From Lachnospiraceae bacterium UBA1766 (GTDB lineage: Bacteria; Bacillota; Clostridia; Lachnospirales; Lachnospiraceae): DNA of 16,494 bases. The notes under the pieces were generated by a model, which did not search any database, was not told the DNA's origin, and was given only the letters and a program-made list of their open reading frames with translations. Every line of letters begins with the position of its first letter. The stretch's first letter is position 1. Positions 1-6,193 of this stretch are shown here, one piece after another. The stretch lies in assembly GCA_002314715.1 (NCBI GenBank), contig DCGY01000096.1, forward strand, positions 24,286 to 40,779. The letters are read 5' to 3'. The position numbers were made by a program, and so were the translations under genes.

Positions 1-1959
1 GCCAGAGCCGGTGTGGCTACCGTATTCCCTCAGTCTATCGGATTGGCAGCAACCTTTGACGAGGATTTTCTGGAAGAGGTGGCAGATGCAATTTCCACCG
101 AAGGCCGCGCGAAGTTTAATATGCAGCAGGAATTTGAAGATACCGATATTTACAAAGGACTTACCTTCTGGTCTCCCAATGTAAATATTTTCCGTGATCC
201 CAGATGGGGACGTGGACATGAAACCTTCGGAGAAGATCCTTATTTGACTTCCCGTTTGGGTGTTCGCTTCGTAGAAGGTTTACAGGGCCATGATGAAACT
301 TATTTGAAGGCAGCAGCTTGTGCAAAGCATTTTGCTGTACACAGCGGTCCCGAGGATATTCGTCACAGCTTTGATGCAGTTGCTTCCAAGCAGGATATGG
401 CAGAAACCTATTTGCCTGCATTTAAGGCTTGCGTACAGGAAGCCGGCGTAGAGGCAGTGATGGGTGCTTACAACCGTACCAACGGAGAGCCTTGCTGCGG
501 CAGCAAGACCTTATTGATTGATACCCTTCGTAAGGAGTGGGGCTTTGACGGTCATGTAACCAGCGACTGTTGGGCAATCAAGGATTTCCATGAAGGACAT
601 CATGTAACCGACACTCCCGTAGAGTCCGTATCCATGGCAATGAACAACGGATGTGACTTGAATTGCGGTAACTTGTTCCACTACTTAAAGCAGGCTGTAG
701 AAGAGGGTATGGTACAGGAGAGCAGATTGGATGAAGCTCTTGTGAATTTGTTTACCACTCGTATGAAGCTTGGCGTATTTGACAAAAAGGGTGACAATCC
801 TTTTGATAAGATTCCTTATTCCGTAGTAGACAGCGCACCCATGAAGGCTTTAAACAAGAAGGCTGCAGAGAAGTGCGTAGTATTGTTAAAGAATCAGGAC
901 AATATTCTTCCTTTGGATAAAACCAAATATAAGACGGTGGGTGTTATTGGACCGAATGCCAATAATCGTCGTGCATTGGTTGGAAACTATGAAGGAACCG
1001 CTTCCAGATATATTACCGTGCTGGAAGGTATTCAGGATTATCTGGGCGATGATGTGAGAGTACTTGCATCCGAAGGCTGCCATTTGTGCCGTCCCAAGTC
1101 TCAGGGCTTAGGCGCCGAAAATGACAGACTTTCCGAAGTAAAGGGTGTTTGCGCAGAGAGTGATATTCTGATTGCTTGTATGGGTCTTGACTCCGGTTTG
1201 GAAGGAGAAGAGGGCGATGAGGGCAATGAGTTTGCCAGTGGTGATAAGCCAAACTTGAATCTTCCCGGACTTCAGGAGGATATCCTGAAGGTAATGTATG
1301 AAAGCGGCAAGCCGGTGATTCTGGTGCTTCTTTCCGGTAGTGCGCTTGCAGTTACCTGGGCACAGGAGCATTTACCTGCAATTATTCAGGGCTGGTATCC
1401 CGGAGCACAGGGTGGTCGTGCAATTGCAGAGATTCTTTTCGGAGAGAAGTGTCCTGAGGGTAAACTTCCTGTGACCTTCTATTATTCAACAGAGGATCTT
1501 CCTGCATTTACCGATTACAGCATGAAGGGCAGAACCTATCGTTATATGACCGGTGATGCATTGTATCCCTTCGGCTATGGCTTGTCATATACCGATTTCG
1601 AATACAGCAATGTAAAAGTTAGCAGTCAGACCGTTGGCGAGGATGGTTTGGATGTATCTGCTACCGTCAAGAATACAGGTAAGATGGACGGTGCAGAAAC
1701 CGTACAGGTTTATGTAAAAGTTTGCAAGGAAGGTACACCAAACGCTCAGTTAAAGGGTATCAGGAAGCTTTCCTTAAAGGCAGGAGAAAGCAAGGATGTA
1801 GTGCTTCATCTTCCCAAGGAAGCTTTCGGAGTTTACGATGAGAACGGTGTGCTCCAAATCGGCGGCGATATCAAGATTTTCGTAGGTGGCCAGGCTCCCG
1901 ATGCCAGAAGTGCGAAGCTTACCGGCAAGACCGTTACCGAGATCGCTGTTAGAGCATAA
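1..1959 (+). CDS. Glycoside hydrolase family 3 (beta-xylosidase/beta-glucosidase type), 5' partial
   Basis: The reading frame is open from base 1, so the true start lies upstream; the GTG at 13 is internal and roughly 50-60 residues are probably missing. The protein hydrolyses terminal beta-linked sugars from oligosaccharides by a retaining mechanism. Visible GH3 landmarks, numbered from GTG 13, are the SPNVNIFRDPRWGRGHETFGEDP block (54-76), the KHFAVH motif (105-110) and the nucleophile Asp185 in VTSDCWAI (bases 565-567). A LEGEEGDEG loop near 400 is followed by the C-terminal alpha/beta domain, and a fibronectin-III-like domain covers about 555-630. The overall style is that of clostridial GH3 xylosidases, but substrate cannot be fixed from sequence. 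GH67 and GH2 genes downstream support a role in xylan oligosaccharide use. The stop codon lies inside the first copy of a 23-bp repeat that continues beyond the gene. Confidence 0.93.
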   Translation, partial: ARAGVATVFPQSIGLAATFDEDFLEEVADAISTEGRAKFNMQQEFEDTDIYKGLTFWSPNVNIFRDPRWGRGHETFGEDPYLTSRLGVRFVEGLQGHDETYLKAAACAKHFAVHSGPEDIRHSFDAVASKQDMAETYLPAFKACVQEAGVEAVMGAYNRTNGEPCCGSKTLLIDTLRKEWGFDGHVTSDCWAIKDFHEGHHVTDTPVESVSMAMNNGCDLNCGNLFHYLKQAVEEGMVQESRLDEALVNLFTTRMKLGVFDKKGDNPFDKIPYSVVDSAPMKALNKKAAEKCVVLLKNQDNILPLDKTKYKTVGVIGPNANNRRALVGNYEGTASRYITVLEGIQDYLGDDVRVLASEGCHLCRPKSQGLGAENDRLSEVKGVCAESDILIACMGLDSGLEGEEGDEGNEFASGDKPNLNLPGLQEDILKVMYESGKPVILVLLSGSALAVTWAQEHLPAIIQGWYPGAQGGRAIAEILFGEKCPEGKLPVTFYYSTEDLPAFTDYSMKGRTYRYMTGDALYPFGYGLSYTDFEYSNVKVSSQTVGEDGLDVSATVKNTGKMDGAETVQVYVKVCKEGTPNAQLKGIRKLSLKAGESKDVVLHLPKEAFGVYDENGVLQIGGDIKIFVGGQAPDARSAKLTGKTVTEIAVRA

Positions 1960-2051
1960 CCGCGATTTCTGTAAGAAAGTAACCGAGATTTCCGTGAGAG
2001 TGTAATGGGGATTCCCGTGAGAAAGTAATGGAGATTTCTGTGAGAAAGTAA
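1937..2051 (+). repeat. Five degenerate 23-bp tandem copies arising from the GH3 3' end
   Basis: Copies lie at 1937-1959, 1960-1982, 1983-2005, 2006-2028 and 2029-2051. The first is the last seven codons plus stop of the GH3 gene. Each copy read in its own frame gives a version of the same C-terminus followed by TAA: EIAVRA, AISVRK, EISVRV, GIPVRK, EISVRK. Because 23 is not a multiple of three, the copies are not read in the gene's frame. The copies have diverged, so the duplication is not recent or has been tolerated. Confidence 0.85.
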
Positions 2052-2074
2052 TACGTTTGTTTCTTTGAATTGTA

Positions 2075-2137
2075 GATAAGCATGCTCCCGTCTCTATGGC
2101 GTAAAGATGTAGGTGGAGGTTAAGGAGGATGCTTATT
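2075..2137 (+). promoter_or_regulatory. Imperfect inverted repeat covering a strong Shine-Dalgarno sequence
   Basis: Bases 2076-2088 pair with 2124-2136 at 12 of 13 positions (G2084/G2128 mismatch), with a 35-base interior. The right arm contains AAGGAGG (2122-2128), an almost perfect ribosome binding site, which the left arm would sequester in RNA. A hairpin resembling a terminator follows at 2161-2184. This could be a structured leader or small RNA. No known riboswitch class was recognised, and the only reading frame behind the ribosome site is a Phe-rich low-complexity one. Confidence 0.4.
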
Positions 2138-2160
2138 GCCCGTGTTATATGTAAAATGTT

Positions 2161-2184
2161 CCCGGTGCCCTTTGGGGCATCGGG
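2161..2184 (+). terminator. Terminator-like stem-loop downstream of the GH3 gene
   Basis: CCCGGTGCCC pairs with GGGCATCGGG over 10 bp (one G-U pair) with the loop TTTG. The following tract ATTCTATATTATTTC is T-rich but interrupted, so termination efficiency is uncertain. It is the best candidate 3' end for the GH3 transcript. Its right arm contains GCATCG, the same hexamer as the module arrays, but no CGATGC lies 29 bases further on, so it is not itself a module. Confidence 0.5.
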
Positions 2185-2383
2185 ATTCTATATTATTTCA
2201 ATCTTTTCAACTTCTGTGTTTTCTTTCCCAAAATGGCTGTACATTTTTATTCCTATTTTTCTTTTTCTCTTCTGTTATTCTTAACAGCACATTCTTGACT
2301 TTTTCCTTTCCGGTTTTCATTTCCCGCAGCGTTTTTTCCTTCGCACTCCCCAACTTCTACTTTGTCTGGAGTAAAGGTTTCCG
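2185..2383. other. Pyrimidine-rich spacer without recognisable gene
   Basis: The + strand is strongly T/C-rich, producing Phe/Ser-rich spurious frames. The frame 2136-2420 (TTG start, 94 codons) has a ribosome site at good distance but runs through the hairpin at 2161-2184 and has composition explained by T-richness. I see no supportable gene, RNA or mobile element here. Confidence 0.5.
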
Positions 2384-2439
2384 GGCAGAAATTATATGGC
2401 AGATATTTCAAGGCAGATAATTTAAGGCAGATAATTCAT
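2384..2439 (+). repeat. Four 14-bp tandem repeats
   Basis: Copies lie at 2384-2397, 2398-2411, 2412-2425 and 2426-2439, with consensus near GGCAGATAATTYAA. All four are exactly 14 bp and abut without gaps. They sit 30 bases before the first 35-bp module of array 1. The period does not preserve reading frame, so a coding origin is unlikely. Confidence 0.8.
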
Positions 2440-2468
2440 GGATTTATCTTCCGAAGCGCTTTACGTTG

Positions 2469-2823
2469 GCATCGAATCTTTTGGCAAGTTCATTTTTCGA
2501 TGCAAGTTTCTTTTTGATTTTCTTTTGGGCATCGAGATTTCAGTGGACTCTGTCTTTCGATGCTTGCTTTTTCATTGTTTCCCGTATCAATGCATCGGGA
2601 TTAAGAAAATTGCTGATAATCGATGCTTTTCCCGGTCATTTTCTTTTCATTTTCTAAGCAGATGCATCGGGAAATAGAGTTTCAAAGATTTGCGATGCCT
2701 GAATAATGGTTTGTTTGAGAATCGGGGCATCGAGAAACGAATTTAAGATAGTAATCGATGCCTTTGGCTTAACATCATTAGCGATTGGGCATCGGTAAAT
2801 AATAAAAGTAAAAATCGCGATGC
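2469..2823. repeat. Array 1: six 35-bp modules GCATCG-N23-CGATGC
   Basis: Modules are at 2469-2503, 2529-2563, 2592-2626, 2664-2698, 2727-2761 and 2789-2823. Each begins GCATCG and ends with its reverse complement CGATGC, and all six are exactly 35 bp. The spacers between them are 25, 28, 37, 28 and 27 bp, giving starts 60-72 bp apart. The 23-bp interiors differ but often begin (A/G)GA and end in A/T-rich sequence, as in array 2. The interiors do not extend the palindrome consistently (zero to a few extra pairs), so this is a pair of short sites held at fixed distance rather than a long hairpin. The last module ends 30 bases before the ribosome site of the nuclease-like gene. Confidence 0.92.
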
Positions 2824-2870
2824 AATGGCTCCGCAGGAAGCCATATCGCTACATAAGGAGGTTGATTTTT

Positions 2871-3692
2871 ATGAAAAAAGATTTCTTGAAGGTGACAAAT
2901 CTCTATCAGGAAGCGCACAGGAGAAAACTGGAATTGGAGGAGGTGCTGGATACACTTCAGAAAAGAAGTGCGAAATATCCGGAGGGCAAAATCCATGTGA
3001 TTTGCGGGAAAAAACGTATCCAGTATTATCTTCGAAAAAAACCGTCCGAAAAAAGCGGGGAGTATATTTCTAAGAAACAAGGACGTAAAATAGCCCTGTA
3101 TTTGCAGAAACGTTACGATATGGAGATCACGCGTTACTTAGAACAGGAAATTAAAAATCTATCTATATTTTTAGAGAAGACGGAGGGGATAACGGAGCAA
3201 ATTCAAAATGTTTACGGACAACTTCCGGAAGAGATAAAACAACTAGTTCAGCCACTGGATATTCCGGAGGAAGACTTTGTGAAGGCATGGCTGAGTGTCC
3301 CGTTTGAGACGAAAGGAGTAAAGGATGATGGCCCGTTGTATATCACGGATAACGGGGAAAAGGTGCGGTCAAAATCGGAGCTGAACATTGCCAACGCTCT
3401 TTACAAGCATCATATTCCTTATAAATATGAGTGTCCGCTCACAATGAAAAATGGCTTGATGATTTTTCCGGACTTTACTGTGCTGCACCCTCATAAACGT
3501 AAGGAATTCTATTGGGAGCATCGGGGAATGATGGATGACCGGGAGTATTTAAAGCACACTCTCTTACGAATAAAGGAGTACGAAAGGATGGATATCTATC
3601 CCGGTGATGGACTGATTTTAACGGAGGAATCTTCTGCAATTCCATTGGGGACAGATGAAATAGAAAGACAAATTCGCCATTATTTTCTGTGA
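2871..3692 (+). CDS. PD-(D/E)XK nuclease-like protein, hypothetical
   Basis: This 273-residue cytoplasmic protein starts at ATG 2871, chosen for the TAAGGAGGT at 2853-2861; the in-frame ATG 2820 lies inside the last array module and has no ribosome site. The N-terminal half (about 10-130) is Lys/Glu-rich and likely helical or coiled. The C-terminal half has a restriction-endonuclease-fold pattern: Glu170 in VRSKSE, Glu187 in YKYEC, Asp201 in FPDF, and Glu216 in FYWEHRG. The usual catalytic Lys of ExK is replaced (EHR), so activity is likely but unproven. No signal peptide or membrane segment is seen. It stands alone between array 1 and a lipoprotein gene. DNA target and biological role are unknown; proximity to the array makes array-directed DNA cleavage or binding a hypothesis only. 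Confidence 0.72.
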   Translation: MKKDFLKVTNLYQEAHRRKLELEEVLDTLQKRSAKYPEGKIHVICGKKRIQYYLRKKPSEKSGEYISKKQGRKIALYLQKRYDMEITRYLEQEIKNLSIFLEKTEGITEQIQNVYGQLPEEIKQLVQPLDIPEEDFVKAWLSVPFETKGVKDDGPLYITDNGEKVRSKSELNIANALYKHHIPYKYECPLTMKNGLMIFPDFTVLHPHKRKEFYWEHRGMMDDREYLKHTLLRIKEYERMDIYPGDGLILTEESSAIPLGTDEIERQIRHYFL

Positions 3693-3734
3693 TTTATTGC
3701 CAAAAAAGATTGGATTTGATATGATTCGAATGAG

Positions 3735-3815
3735 AGAGTCTTGCAAAAGTCTTTCGAAAAAAGAGTCCCGCAGAAAACGTTTGAAAAAAGACTTTCGCAG
3801 AAAAAGTTTGAAAAT
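3735..3815 (+). repeat. Three 27-bp tandem repeats
   Basis: Copies lie at 3735-3761, 3762-3788 and 3789-3815, each starting AGAG or AGAC and ending in an A-rich run. The period is a multiple of three, and a 45-codon frame from ATG 3721 to TAG 3858 reads them as three basic 9-residue repeats (ESCKSLSKK, ESRRKRLKK, DFRRKSLKI). That frame lacks a convincing ribosome site, and the opposite strand is open too, so I do not call a gene. This occupies most of the gap between the nuclease-like gene and the lipoprotein. Confidence 0.7.
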
Positions 3816-3907
3816 ACCTAAAAAGGGGGAGAGCCGAGGGGACAATTGCTTTGCATAGGGCATTGATGACGCGCCAAATATTTTTGAAAAAATGGTGCGT
3901 TGCGTGA

Positions 3908-3939
3908 AAAGGAATTGTAGAATGCGGCCGAGATTATGA
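3908..3939 (+). promoter_or_regulatory. Possible 5-codon leader (MRPRL) translationally coupled to the lipoprotein gene
   Basis: AAAGGAA at 3908-3914 sits 7 bases before ATG 3922, which encodes MRPRL and ends in TGA 3937-3939. That stop overlaps the lipoprotein start ATG 3936 as ATGA, the typical coupling arrangement. The lipoprotein ATG itself has no good ribosome site at normal spacing (only GCGGCCGAGATT precedes it). Ribosomes may therefore reach it by termination and re-initiation. This could still be chance. Confidence 0.35.
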
Positions 3940-5006
3940 AGAAAATCATCGTAAGTTTATTACTTGGTTTAACCATCAGCTTAACCGCTTGTGGAGAACC
4001 CAAAGTAACCGAACTTCCATTATATGCTTCGGAAGCTTCCAAAGTTTTAGAGCAGATAAGCAGTAAGATGGACGAAAGTGAGCTGGCAAGCCTTAGCGAA
4101 GCAGAAAGCATTGTGGCTTCCATGATGGCTTCCCAGGAAGAAAGCCATTCACACGAATCCACCGAAGAAGTTGCTTCCGGTGAAGAAAGTACGGAAGCAA
4201 GTACCGAGGAAAGCACCGAAAGCACACAGGAGTCACAGGAAAGTACCGAAGGCTTAGGTGAAGCTTCAACCGAAAGTAGTGAAGAAATCCCCACCAGTGC
4301 AGAAGAAAGCACCGAGGAGAGTAAGACACAGGAATCCAAGGTAGAGGAAAGCAAAACCCAGGAATCCACACAGCAGTCCAAGGTGGAGGAGAGCAAGACC
4401 CGGGAATCCAAAGTAGAGGAAAGTAAAACACAGGAATCTACACAACAAGTTACACAAGAGTCTACACAACAAGTTACACAAGAATCTACACAACAGCAGA
4501 CAGAGGAAAGTACACAGCAGACCGTTGAAGTACCCACCGTTTGCAGTCACACCTACGAAAAGGTAATGATGTTAGCAGCCACCTGTACCCAGGGTGCTAC
4601 CTACGTGGACAAGTGCACCAAGTGTGGTGACCTTCAAAACTGCAGAGTGGAGGGCGAAGGTTTAGGACATGATTATGTTGATACCATCGGAGTCCAGTCC
4701 ACCTGTACCTGCCAGGGAACAGCACTAAGAACCTGTACCCGATGTGGTTATGCAATCGCCGGATGGCTTCCCTTAAAGGACCATGAATATGAAGAATGGA
4801 TTGTGGATGAAGGAAACTGTAAAGAGCAGGGACTGGTAGTTCATACCTGCAAGAACTGTGGTCAGCACTATGATGAGAATCGTTGGTTCCATCAGGGTGA
4901 ACATACATGGAAAACAAAAGAGTACCAAAGATTTAACGAAGAAACCTTAGAGTGGGAAACCTACACCAAAACGAAGTGTAGTGTTTGTAACAGTGTAAAA
5001 GAATAA
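3936..5006 (+). CDS. Lipoprotein with Ser/Thr/Glu/Gln-rich stalk and C-terminal CxxC modules
   Basis: This 356-residue protein has a lipoprotein signal: MKK, a hydrophobic stretch, and lipobox LTAC with Cys19, so it should be anchored to the outer face of the membrane. Residues about 65-198 form a low-complexity stalk built from ESTEES, SKVEESKTQEST and VTQESTQQ units, typical of an extended wall-spanning linker. Residues about 200-356 hold cysteine modules with CxxC pairs at 227/230, 267/270, 305/308 and 348/351 plus nearby His residues. This pattern resembles the zinc-ribbon-like repeats of clostridial surface proteins. No enzymatic motif is seen. It is followed by a strong terminator and then a second exported CxxC protein, so the two may be functionally linked. 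The start lacks a normal ribosome site and may be coupled to a five-codon leader. Ligand and role are unknown. Confidence 0.85.
   Translation: MKKIIVSLLLGLTISLTACGEPKVTELPLYASEASKVLEQISSKMDESELASLSEAESIVASMMASQEESHSHESTEEVASGEESTEASTEESTESTQESQESTEGLGEASTESSEEIPTSAEESTEESKTQESKVEESKTQESTQQSKVEESKTRESKVEESKTQESTQQVTQESTQQVTQESTQQQTEESTQQTVEVPTVCSHTYEKVMMLAATCTQGATYVDKCTKCGDLQNCRVEGEGLGHDYVDTIGVQSTCTCQGTALRTCTRCGYAIAGWLPLKDHEYEEWIVDEGNCKEQGLVVHTCKNCGQHYDENRWFHQGEHTWKTKEYQRFNEETLEWETYTKTKCSVCNSVKE
4449..4496 (+). repeat. Two 24-bp coding repeats within the lipoprotein stalk
   Basis: Two near-identical copies, 4449-4472 and 4473-4496, encode VTQESTQQ twice. A diverged third unit (QTEESTQQ) follows. 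Wider imperfect repeats of the SKVEESKTQEST type lie at about 4320-4440. These are sites where copy number, and so stalk length, could vary between strains. Confidence 0.7.
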
Positions 5007-5021
5007 CAAAAAATAAAAAGG

Positions 5022-5053
5022 AAGATCCTGTCAAGTCAGACAGGATCTTTTTT
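5022..5053 (+). terminator. Intrinsic terminator after the lipoprotein gene
   Basis: AAGATCCTGTC (5022-5032) pairs perfectly with GACAGGATCTT (5039-5049) across the loop AAGTCA, and the right arm runs into a T tract through 5053. It begins 16 bases after the lipoprotein stop. The ribosome site of the next gene begins only about 10 bases after the T tract, leaving no room for a separate promoter in between. Confidence 0.9.
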
Positions 5054-5080
5054 CATCCTTGGAAAGGAGAAAACGAATAG

Positions 5081-5770
5081 ATGAAACGAAAAGCAAAAAG
5101 CATCCTGGCGCTTATGTTTGGTCTGCTGTTTCTGGGGATTTCCTTTGTGTCCTCCCCGGGTGTTGCATCTGCAGCCGGACAGGCAGACTGCCCCTATATG
5201 AAAATACATCAGGCTCTGACATCAAAGGGTGTGATGAACTATTACTGGACCATAGACCAGCCTGCCCCCATTGATTATAACAGTGGAGACACCTCCTATG
5301 TACCTTATAACTGGTACAAATATTACGGAACGTCCCTAAATCCATCCTACTGGAACGAGTTTGGTACAGAGGTTTATACGGGAATTACCATAAAGACAGT
5401 GACCGCAGGAGTAGGTCAGCATGTCTATGACAAACCGGTGGTGGGAGAGGTTCCCATTGGCAAATGGGTGGTTGACTGGAAATGGGGCCACTGCTATCAT
5501 GGCTATTCTCAGAGAACGGGAACCTGGGGTGGAATAGACGTAAACAGTTCCGTCTGTGGTACCGCATACTACAGTGGCTGGAATGCCTACTGTGCAGACT
5601 GCGGACAGCTGTACAAGGAACAGTTTGTATATTCCGATGCAGCACATCTAAAAGAACTGAAATACTTAAACACCGACTGGCATTATCAAAGCGTGTGTAA
5701 CTCCTGTAGATACCTTTGGGATAATTATGCATCGATTTTGCGCAGAAACTTTTTTTTCGATGCATTTTAA
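5081..5770 (+). CDS. Secreted cysteine-containing protein, hypothetical; 3' end overlapped by array 2
   Basis: This 229-residue protein starts at ATG 5081 with AAAGGAG at 5063-5069. It has a Sec signal peptide: MKRKAK, a hydrophobic core, and a likely cleavage after the ASA region near residue 31. The mature part is rich in Tyr, Trp and Gly and carries two CxxC pairs, Cys171/174 (CADC) and Cys206/209 (CNSC). These are similar in style to the lipoprotein just upstream and suggest metal binding or a disulfide. No enzyme family was recognised. The last 13 residues (217-229, ASILRRNFFFDAF) are encoded by the first array 2 module beginning exactly at base 5729, so the original C-terminus may have been replaced or extended. 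With a terminator upstream and no obvious promoter of its own, it probably depends on read-through. Confidence 0.78.
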   Translation: MKRKAKSILALMFGLLFLGISFVSSPGVASAAGQADCPYMKIHQALTSKGVMNYYWTIDQPAPIDYNSGDTSYVPYNWYKYYGTSLNPSYWNEFGTEVYTGITIKTVTAGVGQHVYDKPVVGEVPIGKWVVDWKWGHCYHGYSQRTGTWGGIDVNSSVCGTAYYSGWNAYCADCGQLYKEQFVYSDAAHLKELKYLNTDWHYQSVCNSCRYLWDNYASILRRNFFFDAF

Positions 5771-6076
5771 AGGTGTAAAAAAGGGCTAAAGCATCGGAAA
5801 CTAGGAATCACAACGATATCGATGCAAACTCCGGGCGCAGCTAGGCAATCTGGGCATCGGGAACCAGAAAACACAATGATATCGATGCAAACCACACTTG
5901 CAGGGAGTTTTAAAAGCATCGAGAAGCGGGGAATACAGAGATTCCGATGCAAAATGCCTGGGCCAAAATGGTTGAGGCATCGGAAAAGGTGGAGAATAGC
6001 ATTTCCCGATGTATAAAATATCCTGTAGAAGGGCTCCGGAAGCATCGGAGAACAGGAACCATCATAAAATCGATGC
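5729..6076. repeat. Array 2: six modules GCATCG-N23-CGATGC
   Basis: Modules are at 5729-5763, 5791-5825, 5854-5888, 5916-5950, 5977-6012 and 6042-6076. Five are exactly 35 bp with perfect inverted hexamer ends; the fifth is 36 bp and ends CGATGT. Spacers are 27, 28, 27, 26 and 29 bp, so starts fall every 61-65 bp. Several interiors share a direction: GGAAC or GAGAA after the left end, AGGAA or AGAAAA in the middle, and GATAT or AAAAT before the right end (clearest in modules 2, 3 and 6). The first module overlaps the 3' end of the secreted protein gene. The array occupies most of the gap before the GH67 gene. Confidence 0.92.
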
Positions 6077-6107
6077 AAACCAGTGAAAAAGTCCTTTTCT
6101 TTTGCAA

Positions 6108-6136
6108 TTGCTATTTCGCGGGAAAAATGGTATTGT
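6108..6136 (+). promoter_or_regulatory. Candidate sigma-A promoter for the GH67 operon
   Basis: TTGCTA (6108-6113) and TATTGT (6131-6136) are separated by 17 bp, each matching four of six consensus bases. The site lies just after array 2 and about 58 bases before the GH67 start, leaving a short leader. It is the best match seen in this gap but is weak evidence on its own. Confidence 0.35.
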
Positions 6137-6193
6137 GGAAATAGTGGGTTTTTGTGTCCTGCGTTCATAAGAATTGGAGAGGTGACGTGAAAA

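Noticed and set aside
2136..2420. 94-codon gene starting at TTG 2136
   Set aside because: A good ribosome site precedes it, but it reads through a terminator-like hairpin and the 14-bp repeats, and its Phe/Ser-rich content follows from T-rich DNA.
2469..2823. CRISPR array
   Set aside because: Regular spacing suggests one, but only the six-base ends are conserved, the 23-base interiors differ between units, and no cas genes are nearby.
2820..2870. Upstream ATG 2820 as start of the nuclease-like gene
   Set aside because: That ATG is part of the CGATGC end of the last array module and has no ribosome site; ATG 2871 has TAAGGAGGT at good distance.
3818..4537. 239-codon minus-strand frame opposite the lipoprotein stalk
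   Set aside because: It is a Ser/Cys/Leu low-complexity shadow created by the coding repeats of the lipoprotein gene.
5729..6076. Integron attC or tyrosine recombinase site array
   Set aside because: No RYYYAAC/GTTRRRY ends, no integrase gene in the window, and the inverted arms are only 6 bp with a 23-bp gap.
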